DNA of 40,315 nucleotides from assembly GCA_900660155.1 (NCBI GenBank), contig CABFPE010000763.1, positions 301,240 through 341,554 of the forward strand, given 5' to 3'. Positions 30,641 through 40,315 of this stretch are shown one piece after another. The DNA comes from Hofstenia miamia (taxonomy: Eukaryota; Xenacoelomorpha; Acoela; Hofsteniidae). The position numbers and the translations under genes are program-made. The notes below the pieces were generated by a model. That model had not been told where the DNA came from. It saw nothing but the letters and a program-made list of their open reading frames with translations, and made no database searches. How positions within the stretch are numbered: the first letter of the stretch is position 1; the number at the start of each line of letters is the position of its first letter.

Positions 30641-33380
30641 TAATTCAATTTTTCCGAAAAGTCCTTCGTTCAGACTGTACGAACAACCTAAATGTATGGA
30701 GATGATTATGTAATATCATAGTCATCTGGCCCTGCATGCCAGTCTCACAACGTTCATTTACATTTCTCATTCTTTTAATCGAATTTTAATGTGTGATGGG
30801 TTTACTCAAATAACAGTGTTTCATAACTTACATTTTCATATTTCACTGAATAACCCTTGAAATTAATGTAAATTTGTTCCATAAATAAGTAACCATTCAT
30901 ACATACACACAACAAAATTGCAATGCTCCATAAATTCCATAGATTTGCATTTCATTTGTCAATGGTTTACCACAAATGTATACATGCATGCACAAACATG
31001 TGAATCTCTTTCCTTATTAGCAAAAAAGCTATTAATGCATGAGGCATTCCACCAAGTGCAATACAGATAATAGCTCTCGTTTTAGCATCTCTGAATAATT
31101 ATAACTCCCTTATTTTGGCTGCCAGCGGCTACTAGGTTGGTTATTGATCTATTCTAACCTGGCAATATGTCAATTCACAGATTAGATTACCAAAGAAATA
31201 TATGTGCATGTTCAGACGCAAAGCAGAAAGTTCAACATTGGTGATCACGGAATGAGATGACATTCTAATTCTTCTTTTACTGCTGAACACATTGTAGAAG
31301 TGGAAAGCCTAATCAAAGAGAATCAATATGACTAACAAATACAATAAACATTGTAGATTTTTTTATGTTTAGTGTAGCCTATACACTTAGTTAACCTTAT
31401 TTCTACTAGTGTTATTTTAAGTTACAAAGCGATTTGTGCGCATTTCTTAATCTCTTCCAGATTTTCGGATTTAGGGAAGATATCACATATGTATATTGAA
31501 GATCCCAGAAAAATTAGAGGAAACTAAAAATCAAAAATATCCCCACATTGAGGTTTGCAATCTCCATATTATTACAAATAAACTTAATATTTTATTCTAA
31601 ATTAATATTTGGGATATATTATTGCTTAAATAAAATACATGGGGGACATAAAATCCAAGAATGTAAATGAATCAAAATTATTACCTACTGAAACAGTTCC
31701 TATTAATTGTATATATTTGTTCATTTGAAAAATGAACTCTTAGCTCAACATTGACCCACGCAACATCCCACTACCATTAGTTAATTTTCTGCCTCAGAGT
31801 CATTTTTGCTTTTAGTATTAAATGCTATTTTTTTAAATCCATTCAAAGGCGCATAGTGAGAAATTAAGAAAGTAGGAAATAAATTTTAAAATGTGTGCTA
31901 AAGAGGGGTGTTAAAAAGTAATTTATTTTTCACTTTTCATTAGGAGGAAATGTGAGGTTTTTGACTGCTTCTGTTTTCATCATGGCTCATTTGATGACAA
32001 TTATTTTACAGTAGTATTTTAAATTTACATACACATATGTTTAACAACTTTTACCTTAGAATATAAATTAAAATGATTGAAATGACCTGAAGCGTAACAA
32101 CTACATTGATTCGTATTAAATATAATTCAGTTAATGCTTCTTTTGACAAATTTCTTATTGGTATTTTATTAGAGACGAGGTGGATCCCTTGTAATTAACT
32201 TAAAGTAATTAGGACATACAAAATTACTCATCACTCCATACTTTCGGATTTTCTAATGTCTGATAAAAAGTACATCCAAAATGCACAAAAATATTTTTTG
32301 AAGTAATTGCGCATAATTTGATATTCCTTTGAAGCTAAATTTGAGCCATTTTAATTCAATCACAACTCCAATATCACTTTTTTTATATGGCTTCTGAATA
32401 TTTTAAAACAAAATGAAAACAATAATCACACACACACACACTCGGCGGCTGGGGCTGTTGGGTTATGATGAAATATTTCAATCGTCATTCAGCTATTTTA
32501 GAGAAAATTGATTTATTAGAAATGACTGAATAGAAATTGAAACTGGTTAATATCTATGAAACAAATCATTCTAGTCTATCAAAATATATTACCAATAGAC
32601 ATAAATGCTGTTTAAATCGTGTTTACTTTAGTTACAAATTTTCATTGAGGCCTAGCCTGTTGTGTTTGCGGTAATTTACACCGAGCTTGACCAGTTTTTA
32701 TAAAAAAATCAAGCCCGGTTACTTTTCCTGAGAATTATTGAGAACCTAGCTCTAAACTGTATCCAAGAAGATACAATCGACTTGTCCTCATTTTCAAACA
32801 ATTTTCTCAAAGTTTATTAAAGACGTTTGGAAATGATTGGATATTGAAAAATTAATGGCAGTCTCGTAAATATCTGAGCTAATTAACTGGTTGGCTTGGT
32901 CTTCCTCACTCTGATTCTGTTTTATTTCTGCTCGACTGTTAATTTTTTGATTTGGCGGATAGCTCAAATCAGCTTTTGTGCGATTTTTTTTGAAGGGAGA
33001 ATTGAAAGGGCGTAATTTTAAATAAACACTAAACAGTTGCATGTTTTAAACACTCACTTGCAAGTTTTAATTACATGTCGCTTTCGCCAAACAACTTTAT
33101 AAATGAACTTTAATATATTTTAGCGTGTATTTTGTAAGCCTGCTAAGCAAATTCTTCTAGCAGTAGTCATCAGTTTAAGATATAAACGACTCAGCTCATC
33201 TAATCTAGCAAAACATTGTGTCTCTTGTAATACTGATCTACAGGTAAATTTGCTGTATATGTGTGATAAGCATTGTTTCTGTGCTGTGAAAACATTAATT
33301 ATTTTTCAATGAAAGATACTATTTTTGAAAAAAATTCCAATTTTTTTACATACCTAATACTAAGATAAAAATAATAATTA
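30641..33380. other. A+T-rich non-coding DNA
   Basis: No gene or transposon was recognised. The stretch includes a short (CA)n run at 32427-32441 followed by a small G+C-rich patch (CTCGGCGGCTGGGGCTG). Confidence 0.4.
32427..32441. repeat. (CA)n microsatellite
   Basis: About seven CA units. Confidence 0.85.
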
Positions 33381-33383
33381 ACA

Positions 33384-34619
33384 ATATTATTATTATTATC
33401 TCACTACTTTCTCACAGCTTAATGCTGGTATCCTTCTCAGCTCAGGGAACCACCAGTTGCCGGTAAGTCTGAGAACTTTCTTCAGGACTCTAGCTGTTAT
33501 CAACAGTATTGCCTTCTGTACTACCTCAACTCCCCACTTCGGTAATCTCACCTGCTGCGAGTATCTTTTATACTTCTCACTCACTGCTCCTAGTGCTTCT
33601 ACAGCTACCAGGACTACTTTGACCTTCATTAATTTCCACAGCCTCTCCATTTCCTCTGCCAACTCCCTGTACTTGTCTATCTTCTCTACATTCCTGTTCT
33701 TTGGTACTGCTATGTCTATCACTACTCCCAATAATTTCTCTTTGTCTACGTCTGTATGTTAAAGTGCCACAGTATCTTAACTTCCTCATTCCCTATGACT
33801 CCCTGTGGTTTATAGTAATACCACCTTTCTCCAGCTTCTAACCTATGCTAACTGCTCACGCTCCAATGTACCATTCTTCCCACCTTGTTATTCCTGAACT
33901 TATATTTATTCTGTGCCAACTTCTCACACCCTGCTATCAAATGATCTACTGTCTTCAGCCCTTTTTTGCATAGCTTACATTTATCATTTACTTCCACTCT
34001 TCGGTCTGTATGCTTCTTCACCCAGTTTGTCCTAGTTGCTTGCTCCTGCGTTACCATTATCAGTGCTTCGGTTTTTTCTTTATTCCTGCCCTCTTTAACC
34101 ACTTGTTGCTCTTTTCTCTGTCACAGTTTTCTGTATTCCGCCCTTTCCTCATTTATGCTTTGTCATGTACAATCCATCAACATCTTCATTTAAGTTGAAA
34201 GCCCTCCTTACTGCTAGTACCTTCCTTGTCTCCCTGCCTAGCTCCCTCAGCTCATTCTTTTTCCACCTAACTATTCCTTCTGAGTATCTCAAGACTGGTA
34301 TTGCTCATGTATTAATGGTCTTTATGCTATTCTGTCAATTCAGTACTGGCTTCCTTACTCTTCTCTTGTATTCTTTTCTTAGCCTTGTTTTCATTTCTTC
34401 ATGATCTGTTCTATCTTTCTCAATCACTCCTAAGTACTTGTACCCCCCTTGACTTCATCAATCTCATCCCCACTGCTCGTCCACAAACCATCTCCATCTA
34501 TAACACTTGGCTCTGGTCATTGTCACTGCCACACACTCTCCTAATCTAAACTCCAACCCAGACCCTCTACTTACTGTCTCCACTATTTCCATTTGCTCCT
34601 CAAAATCTTTGAACTAGTT
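33384..34619 (-). mobile_element. Restriction-like-endonuclease LINE, copy 2, 3' part
   Basis: This is the same family as 16030-19740, more diverged. From an (ATT)n run (33384-33398, the tail in reverse) the minus strand carries the endonuclease (IDIAVPKNRNVE, WKLMKVKVVLVAVEALGAV) and an intact zinc finger, C-x2-C-x8-H-x4-C (CKLCKKGLKTVDHLIAGC, about 33980-33930). The post-RT region and the end of the RT palm (EFRLGEC-like, about 34560) follow. It stops at GAACTAG (34612-34618), just before the YxDD coding position. The missing continuation is at 37683. Stops and frameshifts are frequent. Confidence 0.85.
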
Positions 34620-36176
34620 AAGCAATGTTAGTTGTTTTCTATACATCCTCTAAATATCTTGAAAAACACATATTTGCCCATTGCTCTGTCAATATTGCAG
34701 CTATCACAATGAAATTTTGCAGGCTTATTGATCTCCACAACTGCCTTTACAAGCCTGAACATGTCAAATCTGCGCCCTCTAGCAGGAGAATAATTGTTTT
34801 GCTGTCATTGATGATATTTGGATAAAATTTGGTAAAATTGCAATGGAAATTGAAAATTAAAAGTTTTTTTAAATTCCCAACATTAGAAGTTTATATAAAT
34901 TCTTTAATAAGCCTGAATTTTTAAATATTTTATGCCATTTATTTGAAAAAAAAATCTTTTTTTTGAAAATTTTTTTGTTTTTCACTCTAGGGATTTGAAT
35001 TTTGATCAGAATTGTTTGAAATTTCAAGACAAAAATTTCAGACAGCCATAAATTTGAAAAAAATATTTTGAAAATGCAGGTTGGCATTTAAATATTAAAC
35101 CTTAACTTTAGCAGGCTCTATCAACAAAAATTTTAAAGATATCATAGCTCCATTTAAATTTTTAAGTAGCAAATTTCACTGAAAAAATTTAGTTCTCAGC
35201 ATGTTTAGCTGAGCTAGGCTGGCCAGAGCTGGGGAAATTTTTTAGAAAAGATATTTTCTTTAGTAACTTTTGATATAATGAAGCTATGAATAAGAAATTT
35301 AGTTCAAACTGTGCAGTTTTAAAAGGAGATTTTAATTTTTTTGGTCCTGTCCCAATATGGAAAGTTTTAAAAATTTCAACTGAAAAAACGTTTTTCTCAA
35401 AATTAAAAATTCAAAAAAGGGAAATTTTTACTTTGAGATATTTGCAGTAATACAAGAAATAACATTCAAAAACATTTTTCCCAAAATTCCCTGTCCTTCT
35501 TCCATAATGGGAAATTTTCTCTTTTAGATATGAATATTATAGGATGGGTTAGTAATTTTTTAAAAATTATAGTGATTATTAAAAAAAACTATTTATCAAA
35601 ATGCATTTTGTTTTTAATTTCATTAATCTTCAACATTTTGCTTAGTAATATTTCACGTCATATCAGGACTCCTATAAACTTGCAAAAAATCAGTGTTTTT
35701 AAATGTATGTTGTGGATGATAAAAATGGATATTATGGATAAACCTTGAAAATTCATTTACATTTTACTCCATTTTATTGATATCTGTTATCCATTCTGTC
35801 AATTTCTTTGAAAATTTGCAGTGGTTATTGAATATACTGGGATTTCTGGGTTTTTGATAATATAAATTTTTCAGAGCATTGACTTCTACTTCTCAGTAAA
35901 GATTGATGTTTCTACATTGACTGAAGACTGGCAAATGTGTTTTTGGCATTAAATTTCTAGATTTATAAACCCTTTCTCTGTCATCTAAATTTATTTATGT
36001 GAAAACTCTAATTTGCAAGATTTCTTTTAAAACTGCTCTTAAAGTATGGCTTAAAATGAAAAACCAATGTAGTATTTAGATTCTATGGGTCTGAAATTAC
36101 TAGAAAATGTCAATGTCTTATCTTTTAAGTTGATCTAGATTTTGCATTGTGAAATTTTCTGGAATACCTTAATGTC

Positions 36177-36556
36177 ATTTTGTTGGATTGATTTATAAAT
36201 TACTATTTCAATTGTTTTTCATTTAAAAAATGAATTCATATTTGGATTCTTCATGTTTGAATTAAGGTGGAACTGTTTTTATTAGTTGCTAAGCTTCACC
36301 TAGATCTCTGCATTTTAATGTTTACTTAATGTGACAGTCTATTTAAAGTTGGTTTAAAGAAATTCATTTTTTTATAAGGGCTTCATTAGTTGATTTTTCT
36401 TCTAAAACTGCAGTTTATACCTATTTTCAAACCTTCTGAATTTTTTGTTCACAATTTAATGAAATAATATGAATATTGGTTGAAATTCAAAAAAATGGTA
36501 ATTTTGTTAGATTGATTTATAAATTTCTATTTCAATATTGTTTTAATTTAAAAACA
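36177..36556. repeat. Pair of about 50-bp imperfect direct repeats
   Basis: ATTTTGTTGGATTGATTTAT at 36177 and ATTTTGTTAGATTGATTTAT at 36501 begin two similar stretches of about 55 bases, offset by 324. Differences include a three-base gap. They lie in the unexplained insert. Confidence 0.7.
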
Positions 36557-36800
36557 TGCTGTATTAGGGCCAAAGTACTGCACATATTGAAACCTGTGAA
36601 TATTAGTTTTACATGTAATGTTGATGCATTACTGCATTCATATAGAATAAACCTGGTGGGATGTCTGCAGGTTCAGATGGATTTCTCTCTGCACTAAAGT
36701 CTGACTTTGTGTATTCCATTGGGTGCCGACTCATACAGTGGCTGCACACTTATTTTGAATTGCAATTTTTCAATATGGTGCTAATTTTTGTTTAGATTTC

Positions 36801-36923
36801 ATGCTAAGAATGATTGGTATATTTTCATTTATTTTCATTGTCAATGTATGGATGGAGGAAATGGTGGAGTTGAAAGCAGATGGACCTCAAAGTGAAAAAA
36901 GGTTTCCTCTTCTTAAAGGTAAA
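36801..36923 (+). CDS. Possible first exon of a secreted peptide, unknown
   Basis: An ATG at 36801 lies a few bases after a splice-acceptor-like TTTTTGTTTAG. It opens a frame starting MLRMIGIFSFIFIVNVWMEE, a short charged start followed by a hydrophobic run like a signal peptide. The frame continues with acidic and polar residues, including a KR pair (SEKRFPLLK). A donor-like AAAG|GTAAAG follows at about 36918-36925. Without introns the frame runs on into A+T-rich sequence to 37022. There is no family match I can name. It may be a secreted-peptide exon or chance. Confidence 0.25.
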
Positions 36924-37682
36924 GCATATTATATTATAAAAATAGTATGGTTTTTAATTTTTAGAAAATTAAAAGCAAAAACATTTATTGCTAAACTTTA
37001 TGATAATGGTTTTCATTATTAACAATTTTAGCAATTATTTGCACAGGTTAGTTAAGTTAAAAGTTTGTTTGTTTCTTTGTGTGCTTACAAGTTATTGCCT
37101 ATTTGCTTTAAGTACAATATTAGTATTTTTAATTTTTTTTCGTATTCAAATATTATGTGAGTGCATTCAACCTAAAAGTTGAATGTGCAGGCTATAATAT
37201 TTTGGGCTTCATTTTTATTTTGAAGTAAATTATCAAAATCTAGTGTAAAAGTATATAATATTTCTTAATCTTCTTTTTATAAATTTTATACTATTTCACA
37301 ATTAGTTTAATGCAAATACATTTTACTTTAGAAGTTTTTCCAAAAACCCTACATAAAATATGCATAAATGCAGTTACTAGCACACATAGAATCAGGTTTG
37401 AAGTATTTCATAGTGACACATTCAATACTTTGTAAGACTTTTTTCATAATTTAACTAAGAAAGCAACTAATGTTGCTATTTTAGCTGTGAAGCTAAAAAA
37501 TATCTGATTGATGGCTTGATACCAAATTCAAAGGATACACCAAAAGAATGTCCAAATCAAAATTTATCAATGGGGAAAAGGCTCAAAACGCAAGGAAATG
37601 CAAGCCTTTGAGGGTGTCTTTTATATTACATCAACCTATTTATCACCAATTCACATGATACACCAATGCCACTCCATTAACT

Positions 37683-37985
37683 ATACATCTTCAGGTCATC
37701 TATGTACCATAGCTGACTCACTGCTCTACAATTCTTCTCCAACTTATACCCTAAGCCTGTCTCCTTTACCTTTCTGTTATTGAGATTAAACTAACTACAA
37801 ACAGTCTCCCTGGAATATGCCCCACATAAACTTCAACCTGTGCCCATCTTTCTTAGTCTGCCACTTTCCCATCTAGAAACTCAACCCATTTCCATGAAAC
37901 TCCATTGGTTTTCAATACCCACTTATGTGCTATACTATCATATGCCTTCCTGTAATCTATCCATGCTATTGCAAAGTTTATTCTT
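37683..37985 (-). mobile_element. Restriction-like-endonuclease LINE, copy 2, RT continuation
   Basis: Homology to LINE copy 1 resumes here at the base where 34619 stopped. The minus strand encodes WYIDDLKM (catalytic box YIDD, about 37710-37687). Upstream in the element it has the FQGDS-type region and then the block with the first catalytic Asp near 37960. The part at about 37873-37915 supplies sequence missing from copy 1 next to the N at 17554. It ends near 37985 against the (ATT)n tail of the next LINE. Confidence 0.82.
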
Positions 37986-37987
37986 CT

Positions 37988-39720
37988 TCTTATTATTATT
38001 AAGGTTTACACTTTTATCATTAAATATTGCTACACAAAAGTGATGCAGAACAAAATTCTACTCTAAAATAAGACTTAAAAAGATGAGGTTTCAAATTATT
38101 TTGAGGCTTTATAAGTTTGCTGATGACTGTAATTTTAGTGCAAGGAAGTTCCAAAGAATTGGTCCATCATATGAAAAACTCTTAAAAAGTATATTATGAA
38201 ACAATTGCATTATCTTTACAAAATCAAATAATAAATAGTTTGATGCTTGAATATTATTATTTATTTTATACATAATAGCCAAGACTTTGAATTCAATTCT
38301 TTTTACAATGTAAGCCAATGCAAAAGTACTGTTGAATGAGAATATCATAGCATCTTGAAAACTAACCATGCAGCATGATTCTGTATTGTCTGTAAGTTTC
38401 TAATGCAATAGCTGGGTAGTCCATGTAATAATGAACTACAATAATCAAGCTGGGGAGTCTTGAACTTTGAACTAATAGAATCGCAGTTTTTCTTTTTATA
38501 AACAACTGGATAAGTCTTATTCATTATCAATGCTGTAAGCACACTTTAAATGTGTTTTCTATGTATAGTTGTAGAGAAAGATGTGAGTAAAAAATAACTT
38601 AAAATGACTTCAAATTCATTGCAATATTAGCAGTTGATTCCAATAATCTAACAAATCCAGGTAGATGTGAATTAACTTCTGTTTTATGTACAAAAAAGCA
38701 TTCAGTTTTATTTACATTAAGTTTCAGCCTTAGAAAAAGACAAAACTTATAAGTTCCACTAATTTTCAATTACCATCATCAATTGAAATGTATAGCTGGC
38801 TATCCAGTGGAAAGAGAAACTCATACAGTAGGGTGAGATCACTCTTGTCAATGAGCCATGCTGATACAAACCAAGCTTGAGGACTGCATTCAGCATACAA
38901 CAACTCCAAAACAAGCCTTGCTTAAACTTAGCAAATTTATTGTTCTACTCTTCTATTGTAGGTAAGATTACTGCATCTTAGTGCCCACAACTTGAACACT
39001 ATTAATTTGATCTTATAAAATATTCTTATTGTTTCATTCAATGTATGATTTGTGTGTTATTTATATTCTTATATTAAATGCATATTCAATAACAAAAGGA
39101 ACTATCCAAAAAATCTTGAGGGCACAAAAATTCTTAAAGTACTTAACAAGCTAAAATGAACCTCATTGAAGAGTTCTGTTTGGTCAGCTGAGCCAAGCTG
39201 AACTTGGCTGAGTTGACCTGAAAAACTTAAATTCAAAATAAGCTGACATGAATATAAAAAGTTTGAGTTGTTGACAATTCTGGATGAGATAAATTGAAAA
39301 TAGGAGAGAGTCCATAATTTATCCCTATTATATAAGATATATAAGAGAGTATAATTTCATACAGTTAGATAAACAACCATTAATATTGAGATGTTGAGAT
39401 CTATTTGTAAGGTATGTTTTTAGCCATTTCAATGCAAGCTCACAGACACCCAAGCATTTCTATAAGATGTCCAAAATAATTTCAATATTCACAGTATCAA
39501 AAGTGGCAGCAATATCAATAGTAAATAATATCAATGTTTTGTGCTTATCTAACTGCATAATGAGATCCAAATAGACTTTAGGTAGAATAATTTAAGTACT
39601 ATGTCCAATCTGAAAGCCAGATTGAATGTTGTTTAGAAATCCAATATCTTCTAAGTATTTCAGTAAGCTGTAAAAAACAATTTTTTCTAAGACTTTTTAT
39701 AGGAAGGATACATTTGTTAG
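37988..39720 (-). mobile_element. L2/CR1-like LINE, minus strand, decayed
   Basis: The minus strand carries ordered RT blocks over 1.6 kb and ends on its 3' side in a short (AAT)n run (plus strand about 37988-38001). The part upstream of the RT fingers, including any endonuclease, is missing. This is a different family from the other LINEs in the window. Confidence 0.8.
38105..39715 (-). pseudogene. L2-like reverse transcriptase remnant
   Basis: From the 5' side it reads VLEKIVFYSLLKYLEDIGFL and IQSGFQIGHST (about 39695-39600), IDIAATFDTVN with the first catalytic Asp (about 39515), and ALKWLKTYLTNRSQHLNING. Later come QLYISIDDGN (after the decayed YADDT box, about 38795), LKLNVNKTECFF (about 38735) and LDYCSSLLHGLPSY with LQTIQNHAAWLV (about 38450-38360). 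The C-terminus is FKVLAIMYKIN...YDGPILWNFLALKL. This wording (QSGFRxGHST, LDYCNSLLYGLP, LWNxLP) is typical of L2-group LINEs. Many stops make it non-functional. Confidence 0.8.
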
Positions 39721-40315
39721 AAGATGACTTGATAGATCATCAATGTTTAGAATTTTTTCTTAAATTAAGGACATGCAATGCCAATTGTGAGAGATTTCAA
39801 GAAAACAGATACTTCTAGGTAGACATTAATTATAGTGATAAAATGTGCCAATGCAAATCATTACCAAGTGTAGCATCACCCAAAAGGAATAAGCTGCAAA
39901 CAAGAGATTAACATCGAATGATTAATAGTGATCAGAATTATGATTGTAAAAATTTAGTTAATTATCCTATTCATTTTGTAAGATGCAACCAAGTTACAAT
40001 ATTGTACATTCTAAGAAAATTACCAGAGCCGATTAAGTAATTTTTGACAAATTGTAACAAGCGAAATTACGCTTACGTAAGAACAGCCATATTGGCAGAA
40101 GAATAATTCAAATTTCAAAATCAGCAGGTACTGAAAACTTTTTAAATAAATAGCTGAGAATTTAGAGGAAAATTGATGAACAATAAATTCTTCGGAGTTT
40201 ATTTTATTTTCATTCTTCATTTATCTGGTTTGATATTTAATAAAATGTTCAGCTAAGCAAGTTGTGTTGAGTAGTGGCTGGATTCCATCATGGAAGCGAT
40301 TTGAAGGGTCCTTGT
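39721..40315. other. A+T-rich DNA, nothing recognised
   Basis: No coding motif or repeat could be assigned. Part of it may be the decayed 5' side of the L2-like LINE. Confidence 0.4.

Larger units (their letters stand above)
34620..37682. other. 3.06-kb insert splitting LINE copy 2, origin unknown
   Basis: LINE homology ends at 34619 and resumes at 37683 at the adjacent homologous position, so this segment is an insertion. TTAA stands at both edges (34617-34620 and about 37677-37680). It is A+T-rich and has no recognised transposase, RT or inverted ends. It contains a 50-bp direct repeat (36177-36231 and 36501-36556) and a possible exon near 36796-36918. It could be an unclassified mobile element or DNA brought in by rearrangement. 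Confidence 0.55.

Noticed and set aside
34620..37682. piggyBac transposon, because TTAA is at both edges
   Set aside because: The ends do not begin CCC, no inverted repeats are visible and no transposase motif was seen. TTAA is common in A+T-rich DNA, so only the insertion itself is claimed.
1..40315. CRISPR array, prokaryotic operon or phage region
   Set aside because: No regularly spaced repeats with unique spacers, no ribosome-binding-site-led gene series, and all coding traces are eukaryotic retroelement or DNA-transposon proteins.

Overview
The window looks like repeat-rich, A+T-rich intergenic DNA from an animal genome, most likely an invertebrate. It carries non-LTR retrotransposons (LINEs) of several families, one full-length Ty3/gypsy-type LTR retrotransposon, and mariner-, Tc1- and hAT-like DNA transposon ends. 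There are (AT)n, (ATT)n and (CA)n microsatellites, long non-coding A+T-rich stretches, and no bacterial gene organisation. I found no intact host protein gene, tRNA, rRNA or CRISPR array. Almost every coding stretch is a decayed transposon gene with frameshifts or stops. The species cannot be named from the sequence.

Layout. 62-355: a small mariner-type element with 28-bp inverted ends, TA target duplication and the transposase C-terminus. 356-2400: a decayed minus-strand LINE with an APE-type endonuclease and reverse transcriptase (RT). 2400-5040: no recognisable gene. 5081-15145: a 10.07-kb LTR retrotransposon on the minus strand, inserted in an (AT)n microsatellite, with two LTRs of about 730 bp, primer-binding site, gag, protease, RT, RNase H and integrase. 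About 3.3 kb of unidentified coding-like sequence lies between integrase and the 3' LTR. 15350-15760: a plus-strand LINE scrap. About 16050-19740: a minus-strand LINE with a restriction-enzyme-like endonuclease (R2/R4/NeSL-like), containing a 339-bp tandem duplication and two single-N joins. 19741-20956: a plus-strand LINE RT. 21500-22540: a plus-strand CR1-like LINE end with an (ATT)n tail. 22540-33380: mostly non-coding, with hAT-like and Tc1-like ends, an identical 405-bp copy of the 21.5-kb LINE set between two Ns, and a LINE C-terminus near 30.2-30.6 kb. 33384-34619 plus 37683-37985: one second copy of the restriction-like-endonuclease LINE, split by about 3.06 kb of unrelated DNA. That insert holds a possible short exon with a signal-peptide-like start. 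38000-39720: a minus-strand L2-like LINE. 39720-40315: nothing recognisable.

How the parts relate. There is no pathway here; the window is a record of nested insertions. The most novel items are the unidentified region downstream of integrase in the LTR element and the unexplained 3-kb insert in the second LINE copy. Several single-N positions (90, 16944, 17554, 20957, 24514, 24920) look like assembly joins. At least two N-bounded blocks are flanked by exact direct duplications, so structures there should be read as possible assembly artefacts.
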